Shown in pieces: positions 25,394-34,596 of a stretch of DNA of 64,000 bases. The position numbers and the translations under genes were made by a program. The DNA lies in the NCBI RefSeq assembly GCF_030410135.1, contig NZ_JAUGQQ010000005.1:157431-221430 (forward strand), written 5' to 3'. Numbering within the stretch: the stretch's first letter is position 1; every line of letters begins with the position of its first letter. Below the pieces are notes generated by a model that saw only the letters and a list, made by a program, of their open reading frames with translations, searched no databases and was not told the DNA's origin. This DNA is from Aequorivita aurantiaca (GTDB lineage Bacteria; Bacteroidota; Bacteroidia; Flavobacteriales; Flavobacteriaceae).

Positions 25394-26563
25394 ATGTCCA
25401 TGTACAGAATACTTATAATTGAAGACGAAGCAGCAATAAGGAGAGTGTTGGTTAAAATTCTTTCTGAGGAAAACCAGGGGTACGAAGTTTTCGAGGCGGA
25501 AGATGGCCTTGTTGGGCTGGAAATGATCACTAAAGAAGATTTTGATTTGGTGCTCTGCGATATCAAAATGCCGAAAATGGACGGAGTTGAGGTGCTCGAG
25601 GCGGCAAAAAAAATAAAACCGGAAATCCCAATAGTAATGATTTCTGGTCACGGCGATTTGGAAACAGCCGTGAATACTATGAAAATGGGCGCGTTTGATT
25701 ACATCTCCAAACCCCCAGACTTGAATAGATTGCTGAACACTGTGCGTATTGCCTTGGACAGAAAGGAATTGGTAGTTGAGAATACCCGACTAAAAAAGAA
25801 AGTTTCCAAAAACTACGAAATGGTCGGCGCGTCCCACGAAATTGAACATATAAAAGAAATGATCGAAAAAGTGGCACCCACAGAAGCCCGCGTCCTCATT
25901 ACCGGCCCAAACGGAACGGGAAAGGAATTGGTGGCTCACTGGCTCCATCAAAAAAGCGAGCGCAGCAGTGGCCCCATGATTGAAGTAAATTGTGCCGCAA
26001 TACCCAGTGAATTGATAGAGAGCGAACTTTTCGGGCACGTAAAAGGGGCTTTTACTTCAGCAATAAAGGAGCGCGCTGGTAAATTTGAGGCCGCCAATAG
26101 TGGCACCATTTTTTTGGATGAAGTTGGTGATATGAGCCTCCCGGCCCAAGCCAAGGTGCTTCGCGCTTTGCAGGAAAACAAGGTGCAAAGGGTGGGTAGC
26201 GATAAAGATATTAAGGTTGATGTGCGCGTAATCACCGCTACCAACAAAGATTTGAAAAAGGAAATAGAGGCGGGCCGTTTTAGGGAAGATCTCTACCACA
26301 GGCTGGCAGTAATCCTTATAAAAGTCCCGGCCTTGAATGACAGACGGAACGATATACCATTACTGGTAGATTATTTTTCGGATAAAATTTCCATAGAGCA
26401 CGGCACCGCCAAAAAGAAGTTTACCTCCAAAGCAATAAAACTTTTGCAGGAATATGATTGGACGGGTAATGTCCGTGAACTTAGAAACGTGGTGGAAAGA
26501 CTCATAATTCTCGGCGGAAACGAAATAAGTGAGGAAGATGTGAAACTTTTCGCAAGTAAATAA
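25394..26563 (+). CDS. NtrC-type response regulator without C-terminal DNA-binding domain
   Basis: 389 residues. The receiver domain (residues 4-120) has the acidic pair DE at 11-12, phospho-acceptor Asp56 in LVLCDIKMP, and the Lys in YISKPPD. The AAA+ domain has Walker A (GPNGTGKE at about 171), GHVKGAFTSA (the GAFTGA loop with Ser for the second Gly, residues 218-223), Walker B (TIFLDEVGDM) and the sensor-2 region NVRELRNVVERL. It ends at residue 389 with no Fis-type helix-turn-helix. The GAFTGA loop touches sigma-54, so activation may act from solution without a specific enhancer site. No partner histidine kinase is next to it. Confidence 0.88.
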   Translation: MSMYRILIIEDEAAIRRVLVKILSEENQGYEVFEAEDGLVGLEMITKEDFDLVLCDIKMPKMDGVEVLEAAKKIKPEIPIVMISGHGDLETAVNTMKMGAFDYISKPPDLNRLLNTVRIALDRKELVVENTRLKKKVSKNYEMVGASHEIEHIKEMIEKVAPTEARVLITGPNGTGKELVAHWLHQKSERSSGPMIEVNCAAIPSELIESELFGHVKGAFTSAIKERAGKFEAANSGTIFLDEVGDMSLPAQAKVLRALQENKVQRVGSDKDIKVDVRVITATNKDLKKEIEAGRFREDLYHRLAVILIKVPALNDRRNDIPLLVDYFSDKISIEHGTAKKKFTSKAIKLLQEYDWTGNVRELRNVVERLIILGGNEISEEDVKLFASK

Positions 26564-26569
26564 TCGCGC

Positions 26570-27448
26570 ATGAAAAAGGTTAAGATTGACGATTTTAAGG
26601 TTACGCAGCCCATAAAACTTGACGGCACTAAAAATGATTGGGATTTAAACGCTACAGAAGACGAACTGAAAGACCGTCTTAAAACAACTCGACAAAAATT
26701 GGGGAAACTTCAAGATACCTTATACGCCCACGGAAAGTATGCAGTTTTGGTCTGCCTTCAGGGTATGGATACTGCCGGAAAAGACAGCCTCATACGTGAA
26801 GTCTTTAAAAGTTTTAACGCCCGTGGTGTGGTGGTTCACAGCTTCAAAACGCCCACTGCACTTGAAAAAAAACACGATTTTCTTTGGCGCCATTATATTG
26901 CCCTGCCCGAACGGGGAAAGTTTGGAATTTTTAACCGCACCCATTATGAAAATGTTTTAGTCACAAGAGTACATCCTCAATATATTCTTGGAGAAAATTT
27001 ACCGGACGTCAACACTTTGGATGATATCAACACAAATTTTTGGGACAAACGATTTCAGCAAATCAATGATTTCGAAAAAACGCTTCAAGAAAATGGAACC
27101 ATTATTTTTAAATTCTTTTTGAATATTAGTAAAGAAGAACAGAAACAACGCCAACTCCGCCGCTTAGACAAGCCTAACAAAAACTGGAAATTCTCTCCCG
27201 GTGATTTGGATGAGCGTGCCCTTTGGGAGGATTATAGAAAATATTATGAAGATGCCATTAATCGCACCTCCAAACCAAAAGCTCCGTGGTACGTGATTCC
27301 GTCAAACGATAAGGATATCGCCCGTGTTATAGTTGCAGAAATACTGCTGCAGGAACTTCAAAAATATAACGATATCAAAGAACCCGAATTGGACGATGCA
27401 ATCAAGGCAAAAATTTCGGAATACCGGGAACGGCTAAAAAATGATTAA
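26570..27448 (+). CDS. Polyphosphate kinase 2 family (PPK2) phosphotransferase
   Basis: 292 residues. Walker A variant LQGMDTAGKDSLI, catalytic-region NRTHYENVLVTRVHP, the lid KNWKFSPGDLDERALWEDY and the end APWYVIPSNDK are those of PPK2. The HYENVLVTRVH block and the size look most like class III enzymes, which can phosphorylate both AMP and ADP from polyphosphate; class assignment is tentative. It starts 6 bases after the response-regulator stop and so probably shares its operon. Confidence 0.92.
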   Translation: MKKVKIDDFKVTQPIKLDGTKNDWDLNATEDELKDRLKTTRQKLGKLQDTLYAHGKYAVLVCLQGMDTAGKDSLIREVFKSFNARGVVVHSFKTPTALEKKHDFLWRHYIALPERGKFGIFNRTHYENVLVTRVHPQYILGENLPDVNTLDDINTNFWDKRFQQINDFEKTLQENGTIIFKFFLNISKEEQKQRQLRRLDKPNKNWKFSPGDLDERALWEDYRKYYEDAINRTSKPKAPWYVIPSNDKDIARVIVAEILLQELQKYNDIKEPELDDAIKAKISEYRERLKND

Positions 27449-27461
27449 TCGTACAAATATT

Positions 27462-27469
27462 TACCTTTG
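27462..27469 (+). promoter_or_regulatory. -7 box of the M28 peptidase gene
   Basis: TACCTTTG (TAnnTTTG), 33 bases before the chosen ATG. A TTG at 27467 lies within it and is an unlikely start. The -33 region is weak. Confidence 0.5.
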
Positions 27470-27502
27470 CGTAATCACGCTTTAACTATCAAAATTTTTA
27501 TA

Positions 27503-28894
27503 ATGAAATTTCCTTCAATCCCCGTTTTACTTTTTGTTTTTAGTACGGCCGCCTCAGGTTTTTCACAAAATGCTGTGCAGGATTCCGTAATGATGAAAAA
27601 ATTATACACTGCTGCCCTAACTGAGGGGAAGGCTTATGAATGGCTGGACTATCTTTCCAATGAAATTGGCGGGCGACTTTCCGGTTCCATTGAAGCAGAA
27701 AATGCCATAAAATATACCGAAACCGAATTAAAGGAATTGGGACTGGACAAGGTTTGGCTGCAGCCTGTAATGGTTCCCAAATGGACGCGCGGATTTAAAG
27801 AATATGCATATATTGAATCGCCAACCGGTGAAAAAAGCGTGACTGATATATGCGCGCTCGGTGGTTCCGTGCCAACTCCCAATTTGGGAATAAAGGCCGA
27901 ATTGGTAGAAGTAAAGGGCATTGATGAATTGGCCACTCTCGGCAAGGAAAAAATTGCCGGAAAAATAGTTTTCTACAACAGACCCATGCAGGCAGATTTA
28001 ATTCAAACATTTGAAGCATACGGTGGCTGTGTTGACCAGCGCTATTCAGGGGCCGCGGAAGCCGCAAAATTTGGCGCAGTTGGGGTAATTGTTCGGTCTA
28101 TGACGCTAAGTCAGGATGATTATCCGCATACGGGTGCTATGAGTTATGGAAACATCCCCGTGAACCAACGCATTCCCGCTGCCGCCATAAGCACAAACGG
28201 CGCCGATTATTTAAGCAGTTTGTTAAAGTTGCAACCCAATCTCTTATTTTATTTTAAACAAAATTGCAAAACCTTTGACGACGTACAATCCTATAACGTA
28301 ATTGGAGAAATAACAGGCAGTACTAAACCCAATGAATATATGGTTGTCGGTGGACATTTGGACAGTTGGGATCTTGGTGATGGCGCTCATGATGACGGTG
28401 CCGGCTGTGTGCAAAGTATGGAAGTGCTGCGCCTGTTTAAAAAGGTGGGCTATAAACCAAAGCACACCATTCGTGTGGTGCTTTTTATGAATGAGGAAAA
28501 TGGCCTTCGCGGTGGAAATAAATATGCAGAGGAAGCAAAACGCAAAAACGAAAAGCACCGGTTTGCCCTTGAAAGTGACGCGGGCGGTTTTACGCCTCGC
28601 GGATTTTCATTGGATTGTGATGAATCGAATTTTCGCAAGGTAAAATCTTGGGAGCCATTGTTCAAACCGTATTTAATTCATTATTTCGAAAAAGGATATA
28701 GCGGTGCAGACATTGGGCCACTAAAGGGAAATATAGATGTATTGGCCGGTTTTTTGCCGGATAGCCAGCGATATTTTGACCTCCACCACGCAGCCAATGA
28801 TACTTTTGATGCCGTAAACAAACGCGAACTCGAACTAGGAGCGGCCACTATGGCCAGTTTAGTTTATTTATTCGACACTTATGGCACTAACTAA
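27503..28894 (+). CDS. M28 family zinc metallopeptidase, secreted
   Basis: 463 residues from the ATG at 27503, which opens a good signal peptide (MKFPSIPVLLFVFSTAASGF, then SQN). A PA-domain-like insert lies around residues 130-240 (KIVFYNRPM, GAVGVIVRSMT). The peptidase core shows VVGGHLDSWDLGDGAHDDGAGC (first His and Asp metal ligands and the bridging Asp), FMNEENGLRGG (catalytic Glu) and later SDAGG and YFDLHHAANDTFD. It resembles exported carboxypeptidase Q-like aminopeptidases that trim peptides. It may have its own promoter in addition to reading from the operon before it. Confidence 0.93.
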   Translation: MKFPSIPVLLFVFSTAASGFSQNAVQDSVMMKKLYTAALTEGKAYEWLDYLSNEIGGRLSGSIEAENAIKYTETELKELGLDKVWLQPVMVPKWTRGFKEYAYIESPTGEKSVTDICALGGSVPTPNLGIKAELVEVKGIDELATLGKEKIAGKIVFYNRPMQADLIQTFEAYGGCVDQRYSGAAEAAKFGAVGVIVRSMTLSQDDYPHTGAMSYGNIPVNQRIPAAAISTNGADYLSSLLKLQPNLLFYFKQNCKTFDDVQSYNVIGEITGSTKPNEYMVVGGHLDSWDLGDGAHDDGAGCVQSMEVLRLFKKVGYKPKHTIRVVLFMNEENGLRGGNKYAEEAKRKNEKHRFALESDAGGFTPRGFSLDCDESNFRKVKSWEPLFKPYLIHYFEKGYSGADIGPLKGNIDVLAGFLPDSQRYFDLHHAANDTFDAVNKRELELGAATMASLVYLFDTYGTN

Positions 28895-28927
28895 GCCATC
28901 ATTTTTCTGAGACAGAATTTTATTCTT

Positions 28928-29746
28928 TCACCACCAGACTACAAAAAACCGCTCTATTTCATGAGGCGTTTTTTGATAAATTAAGGGTGACTTGTTCATT
29001 TTCAATTGAGCCTCAAGCATACTTTTTATTTCTGAATAACCATACCAATCGGTAATTTCCTCGATGGGCAAGAGCCATTCTTTTTTACTCGGCATGGCGT
29101 AACGGGCATTTTTCACGACGGTAAAATCTTGTCGTTTAATGTAATAGCCCACAATACAATCTTGAATATATTTGGGAAGAAAATCGGGTTTTATTTTCTT
29201 CGGAAGAAATAGAAATGCTTTCAAACATAATTTCTGTACGGTGGGTTTTTCTATATTTAACTGTTGCAATTTTTTGATCGTTTCCGCCTCGTGGAGCAGT
29301 GGAAATTGCTTCGTTTTGATCTTTTCCAATTTATAAAAAAGACTGTCCTTCCGGTTGGGACCGATCCAATGTTCTGCTTCGGAAGCATTTTCAATTTCAT
29401 CATATAGATAAAATTTACAAGCCAATTCAATGTGTACAATTCTTTTTGCGGCGAGATCCTTTACAATATAATCCAGTTCGCCCAACGTCTTTTTTCCGTC
29501 ATTAATTTGCAGGTTGGCAGCCAATAGTTCAAAATTTTCCGATTGCTTTAGGTATGCTTCAAAGCACGCTTCTGCCTGCATTCCCATTACGGAATTGCTC
29601 GGAAATGTGAAATTGCTTGCATTCACTTGTTCATTGGAAAACTCAAATGTTTCAAAAGGATATAGTTCCGAATTAATCCTTAAATCAGGAGCGTTTACGA
29701 CGGTTTTTAAAATCTTACTTTCTAATGAATCCACTGACTTTAACAA
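28928..29746 (-). CDS. DUF1853 family protein, possible nuclease-like fold
   Basis: 272 residues, counted from the TTG at 29746; a GTG at 29734 is another possible start. Conserved blocks recall DUF1853: GELDYIVKD, VHIELACKFYLYD, EHWIGPNRKDSLFYKL. GELD followed by ELACK is compatible with a PD-(D/E)xK-type core, which I suggest but cannot prove. The frame is the same as that of the AAA+ gene upstream: only its TGA stop (29762-29764) and five sense codons separate them. A fused or coupled two-gene unit is likely. No signal peptide. Confidence 0.75.
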   Translation of the reverse strand: MLKSVDSLESKILKTVVNAPDLRINSELYPFETFEFSNEQVNASNFTFPSNSVMGMQAEACFEAYLKQSENFELLAANLQINDGKKTLGELDYIVKDLAAKRIVHIELACKFYLYDEIENASEAEHWIGPNRKDSLFYKLEKIKTKQFPLLHEAETIKKLQQLNIEKPTVQKLCLKAFLFLPKKIKPDFLPKYIQDCIVGYYIKRQDFTVVKNARYAMPSKKEWLLPIEEITDWYGYSEIKSMLEAQLKMNKSPLIYQKTPHEIERFFVVWW

Positions 29747-29761
29747 TTTCGTTGGGGCTGA

Positions 29762-30511
29762 TCACGTAATCGATCCATCAGTATTTTCGAAAACATTACT
29801 ACTATTTTTCACCTCTTCGCTGGCAATTATGTTATTCTTCACAGCCCTCAAAGTTATGTCCTTCGCTTCCGCATAGGAAATATTATATGTCCGCTCGACG
29901 CTTCTAAATTCCTCGGGAAATGGATTTAAAAGCGAATCATAATAGGTGTCCAATTGTTTTGGGGTGGGCAACTCAAATTTCAATTTTAGCTGAAACCTGC
30001 GCAACAGTGCGGTATCAATAACTTGGGAGTGGTTGGTAGCTGCAATCAAAAACGCATGGCTGGGCAGCTCATCAATCAATTGGATAACTGTATTCACCAA
30101 TCGCTTCATTTCAGCGGAATCCTTGGCATCGTGATCGCGAAATTTGCCAATGGAATCAAATTCATCCAACAATAAAACTGCGTTTTCCCGGGCAGCTTTT
30201 GAAAATACCTCGGTGATATTCCGAGCTGTTTCGCCTAATCTAGAGGACACAATGTTTCCTAAGTTTAGGATGATTATCTTTTTGTTCAATGCTTTTGCAA
30301 TGGCCTTTGCGGTGGTGGTTTTTCCACATCCCGTATGGCCGAAGAGAAAAATTTTGTTGGCTACCGGAAGGTTATAATGGCTAAGAATGGCCAGGTGTTT
30401 ATATTCCTTCAACAGCTGGTTTAGCGAGTTTTGGTTCTCTTCGCTTACATGTATTTGGTCCAGCCCAATAGTGGATTCGTATGAATTAATTATAAAATCT
30501 GATACAGCCAT
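29762..30511 (-). CDS. AAA+ ATPase
   Basis: 249 residues from the ATG at 30511; a TTG at 30535 belongs to the -7 box. Single AAA+ domain: Walker A KIFLFGHTGCGKTTTAKAIA, Walker B AVLLLDEFDSIGK, sensor 1 FLIAATNHSQ, and arginine finger region DTALLRRFQ. Related to the SpoVK/FtsH branch. There is no membrane span or protease domain, so a partner is expected; the DUF1853 gene directly downstream is the obvious candidate. N-terminal about 45 residues (FIINSYESTIGLDQIHVSEE) are family-specific and of unknown role. Confidence 0.88.
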   Translation of the reverse strand: MAVSDFIINSYESTIGLDQIHVSEENQNSLNQLLKEYKHLAILSHYNLPVANKIFLFGHTGCGKTTTAKAIAKALNKKIIILNLGNIVSSRLGETARNITEVFSKAARENAVLLLDEFDSIGKFRDHDAKDSAEMKRLVNTVIQLIDELPSHAFLIAATNHSQVIDTALLRRFQLKLKFELPTPKQLDTYYDSLLNPFPEEFRSVERTYNISYAEAKDITLRAVKNNIIASEEVKNSSNVFENTDGSIT

Positions 30512-30532
30512 TTGCGTCCTAATTTGTATATG

Positions 30533-30540
30533 CAAAAATA
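30533..30540 (-). promoter_or_regulatory. -7 box of the AAA+/DUF1853 pair
   Basis: The minus strand reads TATTTTTG (TAnnTTTG), 21 bases before the ATG at 30511; only a weak -33. Confidence 0.45.
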
Positions 30541-30626
30541 GGAAGCTTTTTAAAATGAACTGGTTGTTTTTGGGAATAAGAAATAGGCTTCGGTTTCTAA
30601 AAAAGTCGCCTTTAAATTAGTATTTA

Positions 30627-31085
30627 CTACTGTTTTTTAAGAACACGCTCATAAATTTCAATCCATTGGGCAACTGAAATTTTTGTGGTGAGCTGGCCCA
30701 CTAACTCAAAAGGAATATTATCCACATTTTTGAAACGAATGCAGCTTTTGCCCATATCCAGCTTTCCTTTGGCGTGTTTGGGATATTCTGCCTTAAACCA
30801 TTCCAACAGTTCGGGGTCCGCATAAATTCCCGAATGGTATAAACTTATATTATTTTTTTGGGAGGCAATACTCACGAAAGGCAGCGCATCGGAGGGTTTG
30901 CAATGGTAGCCATCGGGATAGATGTTGTGCGGCACCACATAACTCAACATTCCATATTGCATGGTTTCCTCAAAACCTTTTGGCAGATTTAGTAATATGG
31001 TTTCGCGCAATTTTTGCATTGCTTCCTTTCTGTCGTGTGGCAATTCCGCAATGTATTGATTTGGCGTTGTGGCTGCTGATTGCAT
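30627..31085 (-). CDS. DUF1801 (YdhG-like) protein
   Basis: 152 residues from the ATG at 31085 (MQSAATTPNQYIAELPHDRK). Longer in-frame extensions upstream add a Phe-rich, implausible N-terminus. The fold is recognised by MQYGMLSYVVPHNIYPDG, PFVSIASQKNNISLYHSG and MGKSCIRFKNVDNIPFELVG, typical DUF1801 strings. The family shares a fold with frataxin-like proteins and has no established activity. It stands alone, with an upstream gap of about 190 bases to the next gene. Confidence 0.85.
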   Translation of the reverse strand: MQSAATTPNQYIAELPHDRKEAMQKLRETILLNLPKGFEETMQYGMLSYVVPHNIYPDGYHCKPSDALPFVSIASQKNNISLYHSGIYADPELLEWFKAEYPKHAKGKLDMGKSCIRFKNVDNIPFELVGQLTTKISVAQWIEIYERVLKKQ

Positions 31086-31273
31086 TTTTTTCGTGTTGAA
31101 AGTTGAGGTTTCAAAGATATTATTTTTTTGAATTGAAGCACCTATAGTGAATATTTCGAACATAAAATGTTTCAAAAAATGGCCGATACTAAACTTTCCG
31201 AAAAATAGAAATGGACGGTGAATGGATTCAACCACCGCCCAGTTATTATTTAGAAGAATTCCAATTTTGTTTC

Positions 31274-31924
31274 TTAATTGGCATTAATCAAACTGCCGGA
31301 ACCGTGGATATCCACTTGTACCGTAGGGTTTCCTTTGTAATAAACATTGCTGCTGCCTTCTATTTCCACAGTCAGGTTTTCGGAGCAGTGCACTTCAATA
31401 TCTCCCGTGCCCATAGTTTCCACATCGGCATTTTTAACCATAAAGGCAAAGCCGTGGAAACTGCCCGTACCTTCATTATAAATGGACAAGCTTTCTGCGC
31501 TGCCTGCGATTTTTATATCGCCAGTGCCGGAATTTTCTACGTTAAAATGGCCATTCCCTACCATTTCCTGAACGGCTATGTTTCCAGTACCTGAATTCTT
31601 GAGGCCGTTAAGATGTGGTACGGTAATTCGTGCCTTCAGGGTAACGCGATTGTAGCCGTCATTTTTTAAAAAAAGCCTTAGCTCATTGTCTATAACTTTC
31701 GTTTCCACGCGCCCTATTACGTTGTCGTCTGCAGTAATTTCAAGGGATTGAACTGGGCCTTGTGTTATGGTTACTTCAAAAACGCCTTCACTTTTCACCT
31801 TTGAGAAGTTTTCAACGCTTCGGGTTTCGGTAACCATTCTGCCGGAACCTACTACCATGTCGTCGTCATTGCAGGAAATTAAAATATAGAAAAGGCAAAC
31901 CGGTAAATAAATTAGATTTTTCAT
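31274..31924 (-). CDS. DUF2807 (head GIN domain) lipoprotein
   Basis: 216 residues from the ATG at 31924; an earlier TTG at 31960 belongs to the -7 box. The start MKNLIYLPVCLFYILISC has a lipobox. The rest is the repetitive beta-helix of DUF2807: GSGRMVTETRSVENFSKVKS, SLEITADDNVIGRVETKV, LKNSGTGNIAV, VENSGTGDIKIAG, IYNEGTGSFHG, ETMGTGDIEVH. Found widely as surface lipoproteins in Bacteroidota; function not established. Confidence 0.87.
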   Translation of the reverse strand: MKNLIYLPVCLFYILISCNDDDMVVGSGRMVTETRSVENFSKVKSEGVFEVTITQGPVQSLEITADDNVIGRVETKVIDNELRLFLKNDGYNRVTLKARITVPHLNGLKNSGTGNIAVQEMVGNGHFNVENSGTGDIKIAGSAESLSIYNEGTGSFHGFAFMVKNADVETMGTGDIEVHCSENLTVEIEGSSNVYYKGNPTVQVDIHGSGSLINAN

Positions 31925-31957
31925 AATGTGTTTGATTAAATTTTTGATTGAATCCAG

Positions 31958-31965
31958 CAAAAGTA
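31958..31965 (-). promoter_or_regulatory. -7 box of the DUF2807 gene
   Basis: The minus strand reads TACTTTTG (TAnnTTTG), 34 bases before the ATG; -33 weak. Confidence 0.45.
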
Positions 31966-32051
31966 TGGCGCGAAATCGAACCGTAAAAACCAGCGTTGTA
32001 TCAAATACGGTTTTTAGGACAACTACTTAAAACAATACACACATTCGGACA

Positions 32052-33173
32052 CTATAATTTTCTGTATTGCCCGGGGGAATGGCCCAATTTTTTTTGAAAA
32101 GCGGAATACATGGTGGACCGTGATTTAAAACCTGCAGCAGTGCCAATCCCTTCGAGGGACAACTGGTTTTTTGTATCAGTTTCGATAAGTTTTATGGCTT
32201 TTTCAACTCGAAACCCATTTACCCATTCATTGAAATTATTACCAAAATTAGTATTGATACAAGTGGAAATCAATCTGGGGGACATATTGATGGCCTTTGC
32301 AAAATGATGGAGTGTTAGATCCTGGTTCAAGAAAAGTTCGGTTTCCACCATAAATTTATGAATTGCCTCACTTTGGAATGCATCGCATTTTTGAAAGGGA
32401 AATTCATTGGATAGAACTTCATTTTCGGGAACAATCCGATGAGGAATTTGATCGAACAAATTGGCATGCTGGTAGGCCTTATAACTGAGAAAGTAGAAAA
32501 AAAGCGCAACAAAACCCCAGATGATCATTTCTAAATTTGTTTCACTGGGACCGATAAAAAGGATTCGGGCTATTTCAATTCCCCAAAGCAAGGTGGCCGG
32601 AACCAACATAAATATGAATTGCCAAAGCCAGTTTATTTGAAGCATTTTATAGTCGGAATATTCATTTTGGGCTAGTTTTCTGAAGGCGCGGGTTTCCGTG
32701 ATGGCAATGGTAAAGGCGGCAACCAAAATAGCAAAGGCATAAAGCTGTTGCGCCAGGTGGAAATTTTCAACAGCCATTGGCCCAAATGCGGCTTCCAAGG
32801 TAACCGAATGCATGAAAAAAAGAAATATATTTAAAATGGTGAGCGCACCAATGGCTGTGGCCAGAATATAGTTGTACTTCAAGAATTTCCTGTACTTGGC
32901 ACTTTTGCCAATTTTTTCCAACACATAATGTATAAAGAAGAGGGGAATGAACAGTTTTACTTCGAGCAGCGAAAAATACGTGTCCACGGGATAGGAACCT
33001 ATATAACGAAAAGGCAGAATGGTGGTAAGCGCTTCCAAGATGATACTTAACAAAAAAAATCCCAAAAGGGTGTTCGCAAAACTGCTATGCGTTTTTGAAA
33101 AAATGTACAGCAATGCCAATAGCAAGCCCTGTATTAGGGCGGCCCATAAAATAACATTGCCAACGTCGCTCAT
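32052..33173 (-). CDS. Membrane-embedded AraC family transcriptional regulator
   Basis: 373 residues from the ATG at 33173; a longer frame up to 33287 would overlap the next gene and lacks plausible content. About seven hydrophobic segments in the first 250 residues (VILWAALIQGLLLALLYIF onward) form a membrane sensor domain. The C-terminal about 100 residues are an AraC-type double helix-turn-helix (LTLHHFAKAINMSPRLIST, then LEGIGTAAGFKSRSTMYSAF followed by QKKLGHSPGQYRKL). Such 7TM-AraC proteins are common in Flavobacteriia. Signal and targets unknown; the divergent neighbours do not help because both adjoining genes are on the same strand. Confidence 0.88.
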   Translation of the reverse strand: MSDVGNVILWAALIQGLLLALLYIFSKTHSSFANTLLGFFLLSIILEALTTILPFRYIGSYPVDTYFSLLEVKLFIPLFFIHYVLEKIGKSAKYRKFLKYNYILATAIGALTILNIFLFFMHSVTLEAAFGPMAVENFHLAQQLYAFAILVAAFTIAITETRAFRKLAQNEYSDYKMLQINWLWQFIFMLVPATLLWGIEIARILFIGPSETNLEMIIWGFVALFFYFLSYKAYQHANLFDQIPHRIVPENEVLSNEFPFQKCDAFQSEAIHKFMVETELFLNQDLTLHHFAKAINMSPRLISTCINTNFGNNFNEWVNGFRVEKAIKLIETDTKNQLSLEGIGTAAGFKSRSTMYSAFQKKLGHSPGQYRKL

Positions 33174-33255
33174 AAATAGGAATAGTGAAACAAATATAAT
33201 TTTTTCGGGGAAACAAAGGCTTCGTAGTAGCGGGGAAGTCTTGTAAACGAATATA

Positions 33256-33984
33256 TTAGGTTTTTTGATCTTTGCGGAAAACTTCAACCAAATTGAAAAT
33301 GAGGATGCAAAACACCACCCAAATTAGTCCAGCAATGTAGCCGCCGGCAACATCCGATGGATAGTGCACTCCCAGATAAATTCTACTGATGCCAATTGCC
33401 AAAATAATGAAAACCAAGAAAATAGCTATCCCGATTTTTAAATAGATGTTGATCTTAAAGTTAAAGAAGAGATAGATCACAAAACCATAAAAAGCCATGG
33501 CACTCATGGCGTGGCCGCTAGGATAGCTAAGGGTTTCTACGGACACTAGATGTTCAATACCCGGTCGGGCCCGGTCGATAAATCGTTTTAAAATGGTGTT
33601 TGAGAGCGAGGCCAGCACTAAAACAAATATGGTTTGCAACAGTCCTCTCCATTTTTTGAAAATAAAAAAGGACAGCAGGCTGGAAATGGCTAGCACAATT
33701 AAATAGCCATATAAATCGCCAACATGGGTAATAAAAATAAAAAATTGAGTGAGCGCCGGAGTTCGAAAAGCGATTACGTAATCGGTAATAGCTTGATCAT
33801 ATTGAGGCAAAAGTTCGTCGTGCAATTCATCCGTGAGCTCAACAAACATATTAATACCGCCAATAACAATTATTAGCGCCACAACTACCGTAATTATATA
33901 GGGAAGTTTGCTATTATATTGATGAAAATTGTGGATTAAAAAAGCTTTTATCTTTTGAATTAATGCCCGAATGGATTCTCTCAT
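33256..33984 (-). CDS. PAP2 superfamily membrane phosphatase
   Basis: 242 residues from the ATG at 33984 (a TTG three codons earlier is possible). Six hydrophobic segments. The three phosphatase motifs are complete: KRFIDRARP (KX6RP), PSGHAMSA (PSGH) and SRIYLGVHYPSD (SRX5HX3D). PAP2 enzymes remove phosphate from lipid substrates such as undecaprenyl diphosphate or phosphatidic acid at the outer face of the membrane. The specific lipid cannot be read from sequence. Confidence 0.9.
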   Translation of the reverse strand: MRESIRALIQKIKAFLIHNFHQYNSKLPYIITVVVALIIVIGGINMFVELTDELHDELLPQYDQAITDYVIAFRTPALTQFFIFITHVGDLYGYLIVLAISSLLSFFIFKKWRGLLQTIFVLVLASLSNTILKRFIDRARPGIEHLVSVETLSYPSGHAMSAMAFYGFVIYLFFNFKINIYLKIGIAIFLVFIILAIGISRIYLGVHYPSDVAGGYIAGLIWVVFCILIFNLVEVFRKDQKT

Positions 33985-34103
33985 TTTCAGCAAAATTTAA
34001 TGGGATTGATGGCTAAAGATAAGTTTAATTTTTAGGGGAATTAAATTGAAGGATTGTTTAAAGATAACGCCAAAGGATAAAAAGAAAATTGAAAATTCTA
34101 TAG

Positions 34104-34454
34104 CTATACCCTTAAAATTTTTTCCATCGCCCTGCCCTTGGCCAGCTCGTCCACTAGTTTATCTAGGTAACGGATTTTCTTCATCAGCGGTTCTTCAATT
34201 TCCTCTACGCGGTAGCCGCAGATTACGCCGGTTATTTTTGATACGTTTGGGTTTAAATGGGGGGCTTCGTCAAAAAAGGTTTCAAAGGTTACCTTTTTGT
34301 CTATTCGCTGTTGCAGTTGTTCTAGGCTATAGCCGGTTAGCCAATGGATAATGGTATCTACTTCCCCCTTGGTTCGTCCTTTTTTTTCGGCCTTGGCTAT
34401 GTAGTGGGGATACACGCTGGCGAAGGTCATTTTGTAGATTCGGTGAGTTTTCAT
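34104..34454 (-). CDS. DUF2200 family protein
   Basis: 116 residues from the ATG at 34454 ([19 protein letters not shown]). Upstream frame extension to 34562 is rejected since 116 is the normal family length. Key blocks: [60 protein letters not shown], all DUF2200. Cytosolic, function unknown. The 510-base region upstream of it holds only two doubtful short reading frames and a 7-bp repeat. Confidence 0.87.
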   Translation of the reverse strand: MKTHRIYKMTFASVYPHYIAKAEKKGRTKGEVDTIIHWLTGYSLEQLQQRIDKKVTFETFFDEAPHLNPNVSKITGVICGYRVEEIEEPLMKKIRYLDKLVDELAKGRAMEKILRV

Positions 34455-34596
34455 AGAGAATTTATTTTTTAATCGTGGAATAAGGGTGCCTAAATTCTCA
34501 TTGTCTAGTTGTCTTTCGCCATATTTTGCTTTCAAATATCTGCATTTTTGTTTCCGCATCATTCGCGAATGCCGCTGTTAAGAATCTGTGGGTAAA

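Noticed and set aside
32052..33287. Longer AraC-type regulator with 38 additional N-terminal residues
   Set aside because: The extension overlaps the PAP2 gene and lacks plausible content; the ATG at 33173 starts directly before the first membrane span.
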